Source: Pleurotus djamor (lineage: Eukaryota > Basidiomycota > Agaricomycetes > Agaricales > Pleurotaceae). From it: a stretch of DNA of 64,000 bases. Below, piece after piece: positions 21,714-32,674 of the stretch. Under the pieces are notes generated by a model. That model worked only from the letters and a program-made list of their open reading frames with translations. It did no database searches and was not told the origin of the DNA. A program made the translations under genes and the position numbers. Where the stretch lies: NCBI GenBank assembly GCA_029747585.1, contig JAPEVF010000173.1, positions 16,582 to 80,581 on the forward strand, given 5' to 3'. Positions within the stretch are counted from its first letter, which is position 1. Each line of letters opens with the position of its first letter.

Positions 21714-23361
21714 ATGCACCCAAGTCTTGTTGCAGCCAACCGTTTACTCGGCTTTTCGAATCACCTTTGTCTGAGGACGTCGTCAAGGACGAGCATATTG
21801 GCAGCATCAACAAGCAGGCACCGAATGGCTTCTTCCGCTCCTTCCTCGCCTTCGCCTCCCCCAACGACAACGGCGTCAACTTCGACCGTTTCATCGACAG
21901 CGACACCGGCACAATCCAGCCCGGCTTCGGGATCGAGCTCTGGCTCTGCAAGCTCGTCGTTGAACGCTCCTCAGGCCAATTTCGACGTTTCGCCGATTCC
22001 AAAGAACACGCTGGGGAGGCATATAAAGACGGCTGCGGCGTTAATCATTGGGTGCGTTGAGCAGTTTCTCACCACGTCCGAGTGCTCGCTGAGAACCCTG
22101 AACGCGCTCGCAATCACCCTCACCCTTCTCATGTCAATAAAATAACAACAATATCACTTTCGGATGCTTCCTGGTTTTCTGTTGGATAGGGACGAGATAT
22201 TGAATGGGAAGACACACGACAAGAATTCGAACTATTTCGCCCGGTATTGCTTCGAGCATGGAATTGAATTGTGTGTATTTTCCTTGTGTGTATGCCATGC
22301 TCTGAAGGACGACTGAGATGTTCTGGGGTGCTAGGAAGCGAATTGAGGTTATTGCGGATAATGAGGAAGAAATGTGCGTATAATTCACTATGCGAAGTGT
22401 GTTTTTGTTGGTACTAATCTACGCTTTTCGCGACGATGCAGTATCGAAGCCTCTCGACGAATGGTACAGAATTATGATTTTGTCATAACGAGTGGTGGGA
22501 TAGGACCGACTCATGACGGTGCGTCGACGTCATCATCATCCGCATTTTGTCCTGTTTCTGAGTGGTTCTACCTCCTTGCAGATATAACATATGCTTCACT
22601 TGCTCGAGCGTTTGACCAGCGATTAGCTCACCACCCGGAATGTCTACGTCGGATGGATGAAATGATTCGGCACCGGCCGTGGGCTGCTACTCAGAACGAA
22701 GAACAGAGAGAAGCGACGAGACGGATGGCACTCTTCCCCGCTGATGCAGAAGTTTTGTTCGTGGCGAAGGATATTTGGGTGGTGCGTCTTCGTTCTCGAT
22801 CCTTCGTTTCGTGTGTGTAAATTGTACTGATCAATGTGTATTTGTGTAAAGCCGGTCGTGAGGCTGGAAGGGAAACTGTGCATATTCCCTGGGATACCGA
22901 CGCTGTTTCAGAGGATGCTGACGGCTCTTACGCCGTTCTTGCCTCTCCCCCCGGCGTCTGAGCGACCGATGAGAGTCCAGATATTCACGTCGTACGTCTT
23001 TTTATGCGCAATACTAGGCCATGTTTCCAGGTGTTGAATGCGACCTCGTTAGGCGTCCTGAATCCCTCATTGCACCCTACCTAACCGCTTTGCAGAATCG
23101 GATGACGCCGCTTGGGATCCAAGTGAGTCTTCTAGCCTACGCATCCTTTCCCCCTGCGTCTGGCTAATTACGCTCGGTCGTATCTAGGTCGGTTCTTACC
23201 CAGTCCTCGCTCAAGGCGTCTACGTGTCGTTGATCGGACGCAATCGCGATCAAGTCGAAAGTACCGCCAAGGAAGTCGAGCAGGAAGTCGGAGGGACGAT
23301 CGTTACGGATGAGGAAGTGAAGAAGTTGAAGGAGAATACGAAACAACAAGCTAAGATATAA
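21714..23361 (+). CDS. Molybdopterin-binding (MoaB/Mog-fold) domain protein
   Basis: Eight exons (21714-22051, 22190-22270, 22335-22373, 22442-22518, 22582-22781, 22852-22991, 23053-23122, 23188-23361) give 372 residues. After a Ser/Thr/Pro-rich, probably organellar or disordered leader, the core domain reads [35 protein letters not shown] and [15 protein letters not shown], the signature of the MoCF-biosynthesis fold. Outside molybdenum-cofactor enzymes this fold occurs in the N-terminal part of eukaryotic FAD synthases and in CinA-type proteins. Here no PAPS-reductase-like FAD synthase half follows; the protein ends with [16 protein letters not shown] and a charged helix. Substrate is unproven: nucleotide or FAD pyrophosphatase-type activity is an inference from relatives. 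All phases close with GT-AG introns. Confidence 0.87.
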
Positions 23362-25211
23362 CTTCGTGTTACCTTAATCTGATACACCTCTTTTTTATAA
23401 CATTTTTCTTCGTTCATCTGGAAGAGAGTGCAAGATATGTTTGCATGGTTTCGTAACGAGAATGGCGGTAGAGTCAGGGGATGTTGGGAGACCATCAACT
23501 GTAGGGACGGTCCAAAGCTGGGTTGACTGGCTGCTGCACAGTCAGGCAATCACCTGCACCTCATCTTGGCAAAAGGGAGGAGACAAACGCTGGATGTTGG
23601 ATACCTCACTTACTCGGTGTAAGTGTCAATGTTTTCCCAGAACCCGCTGGTATATTGACCGCACTAGGGTGCAGGACGCTCGGTGCTTGTGTAGGGCCGG
23701 AAAGGCATCTCGATCAGCATCCCTGGCTCACTAGTCAGAGACAATTTCCACCACCAACGACAGAAAATACGATATACAGTCGCGTCACGAACCAGAGTAC
23801 AATGTCATCGAACCACTAGATGATGACCAGGTCTCGGTTGATAGTCATCCGACGCGTCTGAATGTATTTTCTCCAATTTATTCGTTCGCCTCCGTCGCTC
23901 ACAACCTTTTTGAGTCACAGCGCGCCTTATCCAGAGTGGTTTGACTCCCCCGATGCTTCGTTGTCGACTTCGTATGACAGGTAAGTCGGGAATTACGGCG
24001 GCGGCTGGATGATGACAACGACGAGCTTGAACCAGCGTCTCACAAAGTATTGTATCACTTGTCCCACGAGACCGGGTATGTGGCAATCTTCCACCTACAC
24101 CAATCACATCCATCTCCACTCTCTTGACAGGCAGCGCGTCATTCGTTGGTCAACCCTTCGTCTTCCTTATCTTGAAGGTCGATATGGACCATCTATTCGG
24201 TCCCCACCCCACTTGTGTCTCCAACGCCATTCCTATCACAAACGAGAGTATCACTCAGAGGCCAAGTTTATGTCGGAAGTTTTCGCTTATTGGGTTGTCC
24301 TTGACACCTATGACATCCTTCTATTAATCAAGTACTACTAGTGAGCTTCGAATCTCAATGATTGGAGGTATGTCACTTGACTGAACAATAAATTGATTGG
24401 CACCGACTCCGCCCTTGTTCATGTGAGCGGTATGTGGTGAATCGATGATCGATGGGGATTATTAAACTTTTCAACCAGGACGTTTTCGTATCGGCAGCTC
24501 CAACCCTTGCATCGAAGCGCATGCTACATTGATGGTGCAACCCGCTGGCAGAACTTCCGCTACAACTTGTGCCTCGCCCATCGGCGTCATCACTCGATAA
24601 GATGCTTGCTTACGACAGTAACAACCCGGTGCAATGACTAGGCCGACTTGCCTGGCGCGCGCTTGTACCTCTTTCCAGTCACTCAGGGCGTTGACTGGCG
24701 TTGAGTGTTTGTTGACACTCGTTATACCCGGAACTATCAAGTACCGATGTATGACGCTCCGCGTACCATATCTTTTTGGCATGCTTTGCCCCTAGCGAGA
24801 TGAACGGAACTCCCTGGCCTTACTTCATAACCAAGATACACCTTGGATCGTATCGACTCTAATTGATTGGATGCTATGAAGACAAATGGCGGCTTCGTAT
24901 CTCACAATTGGACACCAGAGGTACGGACGTCTTTGGTAAGTTTCTTGTTGTGCAGGCTATCGGCGGTTGACCTCTCATCAATCCCCGCATCATCTAGAAT
25001 CCCACTTCTCTCGGGGTGTTCCTAGAAACTCGGCTCTTTCAGCCCTTTACTCATTCGAGCATCTACTTATTCCCCCAATCATGAAGAGGTTCTGCTCCAT
25101 TCGATCTGCTTCCAATCCTTGCGACATCCTGCTCCCGTCATGGGGTATCCCTCGTGTTCTCTGGGGTGGAACGTTCTATCGAACTTGCATAGGACCTCAC
25201 CTTTTCTTCAG
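23362..25211. other. Long gene-poor stretch with coding-like scraps
   Basis: At 23767-23935 a plus-strand frame reads DIQSRHEPEYNVIEPLDDD. At about 24130-24340 a frame beginning GSASFVGQPFVFLILKV follows an intron-like CTCTTGACAG. At 24471-24782 the minus strand is open for 103 residues (DWKEVQARARQVGLVIAPG). None could be joined into a gene or assigned a family. They may be decayed genes. Confidence 0.3.
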
Positions 25212-25218
25212 TATAAAA
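25212..25218 (+). promoter_or_regulatory. TATA box of the decarboxylase gene
   Basis: TATAAAA in the context TCAGTATAAAAGAGCC, 46 bases before the ATG at 25265. Spacing and match support a core promoter element of a strongly expressed gene. Confidence 0.55.
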
Positions 25219-25264
25219 GAGCCATTCTTTGAATACAACGGTCCCATCCTTCACCTCCCAGAAA

Positions 25265-28200
25265 ATGTCTTTGTCCAAAGGAAACCTCTCGGACGCCGTT
25301 GGAGCTTGGTTCCTCGGACCCCAGGCTGAAAACATCACGAATCTTTCTCGGTTCTTCCAGCTCGCACTCGAATACCATGTCGACGGTCGAACTTCCTACT
25401 ATCCCACTGATCCCTCCATGATCGGAGACTCAGTGAAGGACAGTGACGAATACCAACGTTTGCCCTTTTCGCTTTGCGTCGTGTCCACCTTCTAATCATG
25501 AACATTAGAGAGCATAAAGAGGCTTGAAAATCTCATCAATCGATTAGCACCAGTGCTAGCCAATACTTCCGTTCCATTCTGGAACCCGCGTTATAATGCG
25601 CACATGAACATGGATGTCTCCATGCCTGGCCTCATCGGATACTTCACTGCAATGTTATGCGAGTTGCTATACTTTCTAAGTTGTGCTTGATGTGGCTGAC
25701 CAACGATCATTCTCCAGCGAATCCCAACAATGTTGCACTGGAAGCGTCACCGCTGACAACAATCATCGAGCAAACTGTCGGCCTCCAGCTTTGCGATCTC
25801 GTCGGTTATGAGACGGACAAGGAAAAGGCAGACCGTGGGTGGGGTCATATCACTTGTGATGGCTCTGTCGCCAACCTCGAGTCCATGTGGGCAGGTTTGT
25901 TCATTTCCTTCTGATCTACTCGCCGTTGGCATCATCATTAATTCTATTTGACCTCTTCAGCCCGCAACCTCAAATTCTACCCATTCTCTCTCAAATTGGC
26001 AATGAGAAACGAGCTCAGCTTCATCGCGGAGACCTTTCGTATCCGAAGGTGCAGCGACGACGAATTCGACGCGGAGAATTCGCCCCTTTTCAATGACCTC
26101 GACAATTGGTCTCTCTTGAATCTCACACCCACGAGCGTCATCGAGATCCCTGATCGCCTTCAACATGAATACGGTATTACCGCAGCTTACTTGAACAACG
26201 CTATGAAGCCGTACTTGATCCAGACCATCGGGAAAGATCAACTAGAGAAGGAGTTCCAAATCGGTACAATGTCATATTTTGCTTGCGAAACTATGCATTA
26301 CTCGTGGCCTAAGTCTGCAGGTATGTCCTCGATTTACACTGGTATATAGTATACTAACACACCCTCAGCGATCACGGGTATTGGCTCGAAGAACGTTATC
26401 GGAATCAAGTCCGGGTTTACTGCAAGGATGAGAATCGACGATTTGGAACGCCAACTCACTAACTGCCTGGCGTCAAAGAGGGCAGTATACGCTGTCGTCG
26501 CGATCATTGGTTCTACTGAACATGGCGCGTGCGATCCACTTATGGAGATTGTTGAGCTCCGAGAAAAAGTGGGTAGATGACGCCAATCCTTAACCATAAC
26601 CTTTGTTCTGACCCAGAGCTCAGTTTAGGAAGAGGGGCCTCAGTTTTGTCCTCCACGCAGACGGCGCATGGGGTACATACTTCGCTGCGACCGTTCCAGA
26701 ATATATCCGAAAACGAGTGTTGCACGGACCTTTTACCCTCCATGGCAAACTAAAGTCTGGGGTGTACATCCCAGCCCTTCCCCTCAAAGCCAGCACCATT
26801 CGGAGCCTTGTCCATCTCCGTTACTGTGATTCTATCACTGTCGATCCTCACAAGAGCGGGTACATCCAGTATCCTGCTGGAGGTCTCCTTTACCGAGACA
26901 ATCGTATGCGATACCTTGTGACATGGACTAGCCCGATTGTCTATCGAAATGACACTGAAAGCATTGGAGTTTATGGTGTCGAAGGAAGGTGCGTTCTGCT
27001 AACCGTATATCATTCCCTTGGTTGATCGTTAACTAAAAATTGCCCGCTTCCCTCCCTCGTCCAGTAAACCGGGAGCTCCCGCCGTCGCAACATTTTTCTC
27101 GCACCATGTTATCGGTCTCCACAAAGATGGATATGGTCAACTACTGGGCCAGGCAGTATTCAGTGCAGTCAAGGTGGGGCTCACTCGTCTTTCTTTTTAA
27201 ACTTACTAAGATCACACTTTCACCTAGATGTACGCGCACCTTGCTACCATGTCTACAGATGACACCTCATTCATTGTCCGCCCAATGAACCCTCTCCCCG
27301 CCGAAGTAAACGGAGACGACGTCGAGAAACAAAAACAGTTTATCCGAGATCACATTATTAAGGCTACCAACGAAGAGCTCAGAAGCAATCTGCCTGCATG
27401 GGATCTTGCCTGTAGGATGGGATCTGACTTTGCCATCAACGCCTTCGCCGTGAACTTCAAGTACACCGTGGATGGAAACGAAATTGTGAACGAGGACGTG
27501 GTTGAGGCAAACAACCTCAATCAACGCATCTTCAATCGGCTCTCTATCGTCGACATCAAAACCAAGGTCTCCGATCGTCCACTCATCCTCACTTCAACAA
27601 GCCTTCCACAAGCAAACTACAGCGAAGCCCTTGGGCTCTTCAAGTCCCGCCTCGGATTGCGTGGTCTGCAAGATCTTTACACTTTGGTGAATGTGGTTAT
27701 GTCACCTTGGCCTACCACGAAGGACCTTACCAGCACGATCGCCGCGGACCTTCAAAAGGTTATCCAAGAAGAAGTCAACGTCTCCATCCACCGAAACGAA
27801 GTATCCCCCGACTTGCATGGCTTCATCATGCAAGGCACCGACAAGTTATACCTCGTCCACTTGGCTATGTTTAACATGGAAAACCACAGGCACCAACTTA
27901 TCATCACAGGAGATCTCCCTGCCGATATTATGAAGAAGTACGTAGCCGAGAGAGCGGCGCACCCTTCGCAGTTCTACACCCTTGGAACAGCCCACAGGGA
28001 AACGTTGGCAGACATCTTAAGAAACGGTGAATTCGACGCCGTAATTGATCGAGGCTTGCCAGAGAACCCGAAGTAAGTTTTCCCTGATCTATAGCTTTTC
28101 CGTTAACTGATCCCTTTCGTCCAGTAAACACCTTCTATCCGGCTTCAAGCTCACCAATATCAGAGTCCACGTTGATCGCTCCCTGAGGTCTAAAGATCTC

Positions 28201-28845
28201 CTGCCGTACCCCGTCAACACCATGCCATTCTTTGTATACGGTGCTGATGAACAGCGACACATCGACCACGTTTACACTGCATCACCGAATATCCAGCTCT
28301 CGGCGGACCAAGTCAAGATAGAAGGTCTCCCGCGCCGAGTCCGTGCTGCATACGCGCATCTTCGCCTTCCCGAAGTAGCCATGCATCCTTTCCCTTCGAA
28401 CGAAGTCAGATCTTCGAAATCGGCTGCTCCGTTCTTCTTCCGCCCTGGCGCAATTTTCCATGACGTCGTCTTCTCGCAGGACTTGGCAGGAGCTCAACTC
28501 CTCGGACGTGGAACTCTGACATTGACAGAGAATGTCTTCACTGACACTGACATGCTGAACGAAAACCCATCGCACTTGCCGACTACATTGGTGGCTCCGG
28601 ATGAACAGAACTCGTTGCCGTACATGCACCATATCAGGATGGACATTCCTAAAGCGTCGCCTTGTACTCCTCTCATTCGGAAACCAGGCCGCTTCCAGGG
28701 CATTGTGGACTTAGTGGTGCGTAGTACTACCATGCAATCATGTATTTTTTTTGACGTGCATACGCTTTTGCAGGACGGTCTCGACGCCGATTCCAGGAAG
28801 GAGCTACCAGAGGAAGATCAGGTCCAGGACCACGATTCAGATTAA
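25265..28845 (+). CDS. PLP-dependent decarboxylase with C-terminal appendage (ncAAAD type)
   Basis: Ten exons (25265-25457, 25509-25658, 25718-25894, 25961-26320, 26369-26568, 26624-26988, 27065-27173, 27228-28072, 28125-28716, 28774-28845) encode 1020 residues. The first two thirds are a group II PLP decarboxylase: VPFWNPRYNAHMNMD, NPNNVALEASPLTT, LHADGAWGTYF and the Schiff-base lysine in SITVDPHKSGY. The last third (about from 27700) is an extra domain with no decarboxylase motif. This size and layout match basidiomycete non-canonical aromatic amino acid decarboxylases such as that of Psilocybe cubensis, which release the amine (tryptamine, tyramine or phenethylamine) from the amino acid. 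The true substrate cannot be read here. Intron 2 appears to use a GC donor (T/GCGAGT at 25659). The acidic end EEDQVQDHDSD is intact. Confidence 0.88.
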
Positions 28846-28983
28846 ACAGTCGAGTATTGAATTGCCACAGGCAGAGTTAGTATCCTTCCCTTTCAAAAAC
28901 CAATAGCCTTACGAAAATGTAAGGGACACTGCGAATACAGACCATGATCAACCTGATCTCCATCCACCAAATTTTGACCAAAG

Positions 28984-29180
28984 TGCATGTTGATCGCTCA
29001 CGAGATCTATCGTATCGTCAGCACTCTGCCATTCTTTGTGTATACGGTTCCCGACAACAACGACACGTCGACCACGCTCATACCGCCTCGCCAAATATCC
29101 AACTTTCCGCAGCTCATCCCTTGGAGTGCTTCCGTCGTGGCGCGACTTTCCATGACGTCGTTTTCTCGCATGATTTGGCC
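28984..29180 (+). pseudogene. Decayed partial copy of the decarboxylase appendage region
   Basis: The segment repeats exon 9 of the gene just upstream. The reading HVDRS, then a conserved VYG step, then TASPNIQLSA, and finally FHDVVFSHDLA correspond to HVDRSLRSKD, FFVYGADEQRHIDHVY, TASPNIQLSA and FHDVVFSQDLA in the intact protein. The copy lacks roughly 120 bases between the TASPNIQLSA and FHDVVF blocks and shifts frame near the VYG block (about 29040). It has no decarboxylase core and no start. It is a tandem-duplication relic, not a working gene. Confidence 0.7.
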
Positions 29181-29394
29181 AAGATTTGGCTGGAGGTCTC
29201 CACTGGGAAGGAGGCCAGAGCATGGGGACCAGAAGTAAGATTTGGATTTAGGAAATCGCGGAAGCCGAACCAAGTTGGATCTACCATCAAAATGTACAGG
29301 ATCGCGCAAGTATCTGGTCCGGTTCTCTGTTGGTGCTTTTGAAGCCCGCTTCATCTTTGACCAGTGTCTGTCATGCCTCCGAAATCGACTGTAC

Positions 29395-29438
29395 CACATT
29401 TTCCTCCGCCCTTTCCCATGTCTTGTTTCTCTAGCAGG
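29395..29438 (+). pseudogene. Short second relic of the same appendage segment
   Basis: CATTTTCCTCCGCCCTTTCC followed by an ATG and a CTCTAGCAGG end resembles exon 9 around 28432-28486 (the PFFFRPG to SQDLA block), with several gaps. Short and degraded, so the assignment rests mainly on its position next to the longer relics. Confidence 0.35.
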
Positions 29439-29557
29439 GTATAAGTGTAGTTCAGCTCCTCGCGCAGCACTCTGCCGTTGCCGACCCCAGGGTGGATGCA
29501 GGAACTCGGGCCCCTCAAAGGCTCCTAATCTCCGTCAGGAACACGGGCGCCTAAGAC

Positions 29558-29573
29558 AAAAAAAAAAAAAAAA
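29558..29573 (+). repeat. A16 homopolymer
   Basis: Sixteen consecutive A bases within the relic region. It could be a simple mononucleotide run or the trace of a poly(A) tail from a retro-inserted sequence; nothing else supports the second option. Confidence 0.5.
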
Positions 29574-29710
29574 GAAACGATCAAGAAACGGTTGACCAAG
29601 GACTAATACTACGAGGTCCAGCCATCGCCCACGGCTTTGGCCCACTTCGTTTGCTTACGGCGAGTCAGGTAGCGACGACTCGGAACTCCTGGGACCGCGA
29701 CGCTACTGGT

Positions 29711-29775
29711 CATTTTTTCTTCCGCCCCTTCGAATGCCTCTCCCATCACGTCGTGTCCTCGCAGGACATGGCTTG
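29711..29775 (+). pseudogene. Third relic of the decarboxylase appendage segment
   Basis: The plus strand reads TTTTTTCTTCCGCCCCTTCG, then CATCACGTCGTGTCCTCGCA, GGACATGGCTTGA. This parallels the FFFRPG...HDVVFSQDLA part of exon 9 (about 28432-28490), with a stop directly after the SQDMA-like end. It has no flanking exon structure. With the two relics before it, this indicates repeated local duplication of the 3' end of the decarboxylase gene. Confidence 0.5.
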
Positions 29776-30216
29776 AGGTCTCTATCGAGCGATAACGTCT
29801 GTCACGGTCACGGTTGTTTCCATCTTTTCCTTCTTGTTTCCTTCCGTCTAAATCCCATTGATCATTAGCGGAGCGGTCGACTTTGGTAGTGAATCAAACA
29901 CCGAATAAGCCTCAGGTCACTGACCCAGGCCAGAAAATAGAGCACCTTTCATCGTTTCTAATAAAGCTGACTTCCCTGTAGGATCCAGTGCGCATCTCCA
30001 CGAACACAGTCATCTTCAAACAAAAGCTCTGAAGTTGAATTCAGATTCCTACTTGTACGTACAATCACTTTGCAGTCTTTACAAACACTTCAAACACTAT
30101 CAACCTTCCCCTAGACATCATTGGTTATTCGAAATCTTGGGGCTCTTGCTGCTTTGCAGTAATCTTAAGCTCAGTTCAACATAAGGTAACAAGGGACGGC
30201 TAGTTCGGCCACAAAC

Positions 30217-30543
30217 CTAAGCGTGGCTCCAAGTTCCACTGCCGCTGACGCTGGTTCCTTCAATCGGATTGTCCAATCGACCGCGGATAGTGACGATATC
30301 CGGGGTATCGCTGGGTCCCCCGATGGTGAAGTTGACGTTGGTTCCGACCTCCCCGGAAAAGATACGGGTCCCAGTCAACCAAGCTGTGTCACCATAGGCG
30401 AGGGTTACATTGCTTCCAGTGAACTTCTGGACGGAGGTACCCGTGAAGTTGCCAGTGAAGGTCCAAACAATTCCGTGGATGTTGAACTGGGCGATGAATG
30501 TCTTCTGGTCCGCGCACTGAATGGTCCCGGTTGCAGCATTCAT
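30217..30543 (-). CDS. Small beta-rich hypothetical protein (108 aa)
   Basis: A single coding exon starts at ATG 30543 and stops at 30217. Just upstream on the minus strand an intron with perfect ends (GTAAGTC at 30598, CGTACAG at 30544) places the ATG at the first base of exon 2, so exon 1 is 5' untranslated. The protein is rich in Thr, Gly and aromatic residues in short alternating strands (FNIHGIVWTFTGNF, TGSNVTLAYGDTAWLTG, DTPDIVTIRGRLDNP). It has no signal peptide and no cysteine pair beyond one Cys. It looks like a small cytosolic beta-sandwich, the shape of many fungal lectins or pore-former-like proteins, but I do not recognise the family and infer no activity. Confidence 0.55.
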   Translation of the reverse strand: MNAATGTIQCADQKTFIAQFNIHGIVWTFTGNFTGTSVQKFTGSNVTLAYGDTAWLTGTRIFSGEVGTNVNFTIGGPSDTPDIVTIRGRLDNPIEGTSVSGSGTWSHA

Positions 30544-30603
30544 CTGTACGAGCTGAGATCAGCACAATGCGCGAAATCTGGAGGACGAAGTGACTTACAC
30601 TGT

Positions 30604-32674
30604 GAGTCGAGGTTTCTTTGCTTGATTCAAGGAAGTAGTGAGGTACTGCCTGACCTTTCTCCAACAGACTGGGACCTCTTTTATATGCTTCGGTGGAATT
30701 TATTTATGGAAAAATTCCTAGTTGTCCGGATTTTGCCAACCACATGCATCACGACTGCCCGTGTGGTGACTACAGGAGTACCCCCGACCCAGAATCTACG
30801 CCGCGATGAACCGGTTAATGTCACCTGGGTAATGAGCGTGGAGGGCAATATTCCATCGACGGATGATTTGTATCTCAGGCTACATATTAAGCTATTTCAG
30901 AGACTCAACGATATCGCTTCTCACCTCGCAGGAGGCCGAGCGCACCCAGCCCAATGGTTGGATATTCAATAACTGCCACAAGGCGAGGTCGGGTCTGATG
31001 GAACTGCGTGGTACTAAATTTACATGTAGTCATGTATCTCAGCTGTAGATGAGGAGAAGCACTGGCATTCAAACGCTCTCGCTTCGTCCCGTCCATGAAC
31101 TCTCTTCATTTGATCTCGGCTTAGCTTGCTCGCGACGGTGAGTGTGTTCTCCCTGTAGCTTGNCAACATTTTATCCCTAATCACTCCTGACAAATAGTGA
31201 AATCCCTCGGCAACCGCGCGGTGTGCATTGCGCCCAGGAAGCTGCCAGTCACTTCACGACATCTGTGGAACTTTTCAGAGGGACCTCGCCGACCTGTGAT
31301 GCCCACAATTGCTCTTGACTCATTTCGCTCGTCTCTTGGAAATCTACCGGCTACCCCTTGTGATCTCCCTCAAGCCTGAGCGTAGTGACTCTGGTCCCTT
31401 TAGCACTAACGGTAGAGACGCTACAGTACGAAGCAATCGGCTCATTCATACCTCCAGGCAAGCTGCTAGTTGAAAGGCAGCTTCCCTCTTGATCAACCTA
31501 AATTTCTCTCGAGCAACTTGATTCTTGGATGGTATCACGAGATCGTTCCTTCAACGCACTTCATTCTCCGCGCGCCACTGATCGGAGCTTCGCTGAACTC
31601 TGAGTCCCCACAACAATTTCTCTCAGCGCCTCCCCAAAAGTTCAGAGCTTCTACAGCGCTGGAATGGGCGCTGCCGAGCAGGTGAGCTGGTCACCGATCA
31701 ATTAATGATTTGTATCGAAGACGTTCCCTCTGGCTAAACACACGATTCTACAGGCGATGATTGGTGAGCTTGAAATCAACATTTGATGTGGTGACTGAAG
31801 TAGAGGTACATACAACTGAATGAGTCCCAGAAGGCTCTGTTCGGATGTCATGCATTTCTTCGGAGAACTTGCAAAGCCCGAGGCCTTCACACATACATGG
31901 AAGTTAGCTGGTCCACTTATGTTTCCAGTGCTATTCCCACTGCGAGCGAGGCCAATACTGAGCCAGAGGTCCAGTTTATGTTGGCACCTTTCGCGGTCTT
32001 TCGCTGCCCGCTTATTTTCCAGGCATGAAAGTGAGTTCCCTCCGTTCAAAGCTCATATACCGACGCATATACCGACGCAACTCAGAGAGCTTTGTCATAT
32101 AGATGTTGGACATGGATTCATGGGTGCAGCTAGGTGATTCCTCCCTCATGGTCCTCGTCGATCATGTAACCATGTCTTACGACTGGAATTCAGTTTACGC
32201 TTAGCACAGGCCATGTAATATCGGACCAATTCAGATTGTGATACAATATGGAACAAGGTTCGCAAGACTTGTTGCTATTCTCCACGAGTCTGAACGTCGC
32301 CGACTTTCACTTGGCGTGATTACGAGCACCTGCTCTGCTCATGTAAGGAGACATATCATCTGGACGTGTGGCTCACTACTAAATTTTTGACTCGACCAGT
32401 TCTTCTGGCCCCTTGACGATGTATAGCGCAAACGATGGTGTTGGAAATCCTTCGGCCTACAACTCGCTACCATTACCGAAAAAGAGTACTGAGTACTGAC
32501 TGCCGAAACTCATCCCCGTGGCTCTTGACTAAAAGTTGTATTACTTCCGCAATACACCCCGGGATATATCCTCTCCCTAGGCCTCTGTCTCTCGCACAAG
32601 TCTTAAAATGGCCTTCATACCACGGTTCGATTACGCGGGTCTATCGCAAAGGTACAAACATATCTCTCCAGTGA
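30604..32674. other. Two kb without a supported gene
   Basis: Frames up to about 115 codons occur on both strands (31702-32049 minus; 31820-32137 plus), but they overlap each other and show no domain. A perfect 12-base direct repeat (ATATACCGACGC twice) lies near 32058-32081. One N is at 31163. I see no recognisable gene. Confidence 0.35.

Noticed and set aside
29558..29573. Poly(A) tail of a retrotransposon
   Set aside because: No reverse-transcriptase or other element sequence and no target-site duplication seen beside the A16 run.
30223..30972. 249-codon plus-strand frame
   Set aside because: It overlaps the small minus-strand gene that has a clean leader intron; the plus frame starts without ATG and has no motif.
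32620..32650. GGTTCGATTA box resembling a tRNA B-box
   Set aside because: No matching A-box or cloverleaf in the preceding 80 bases.
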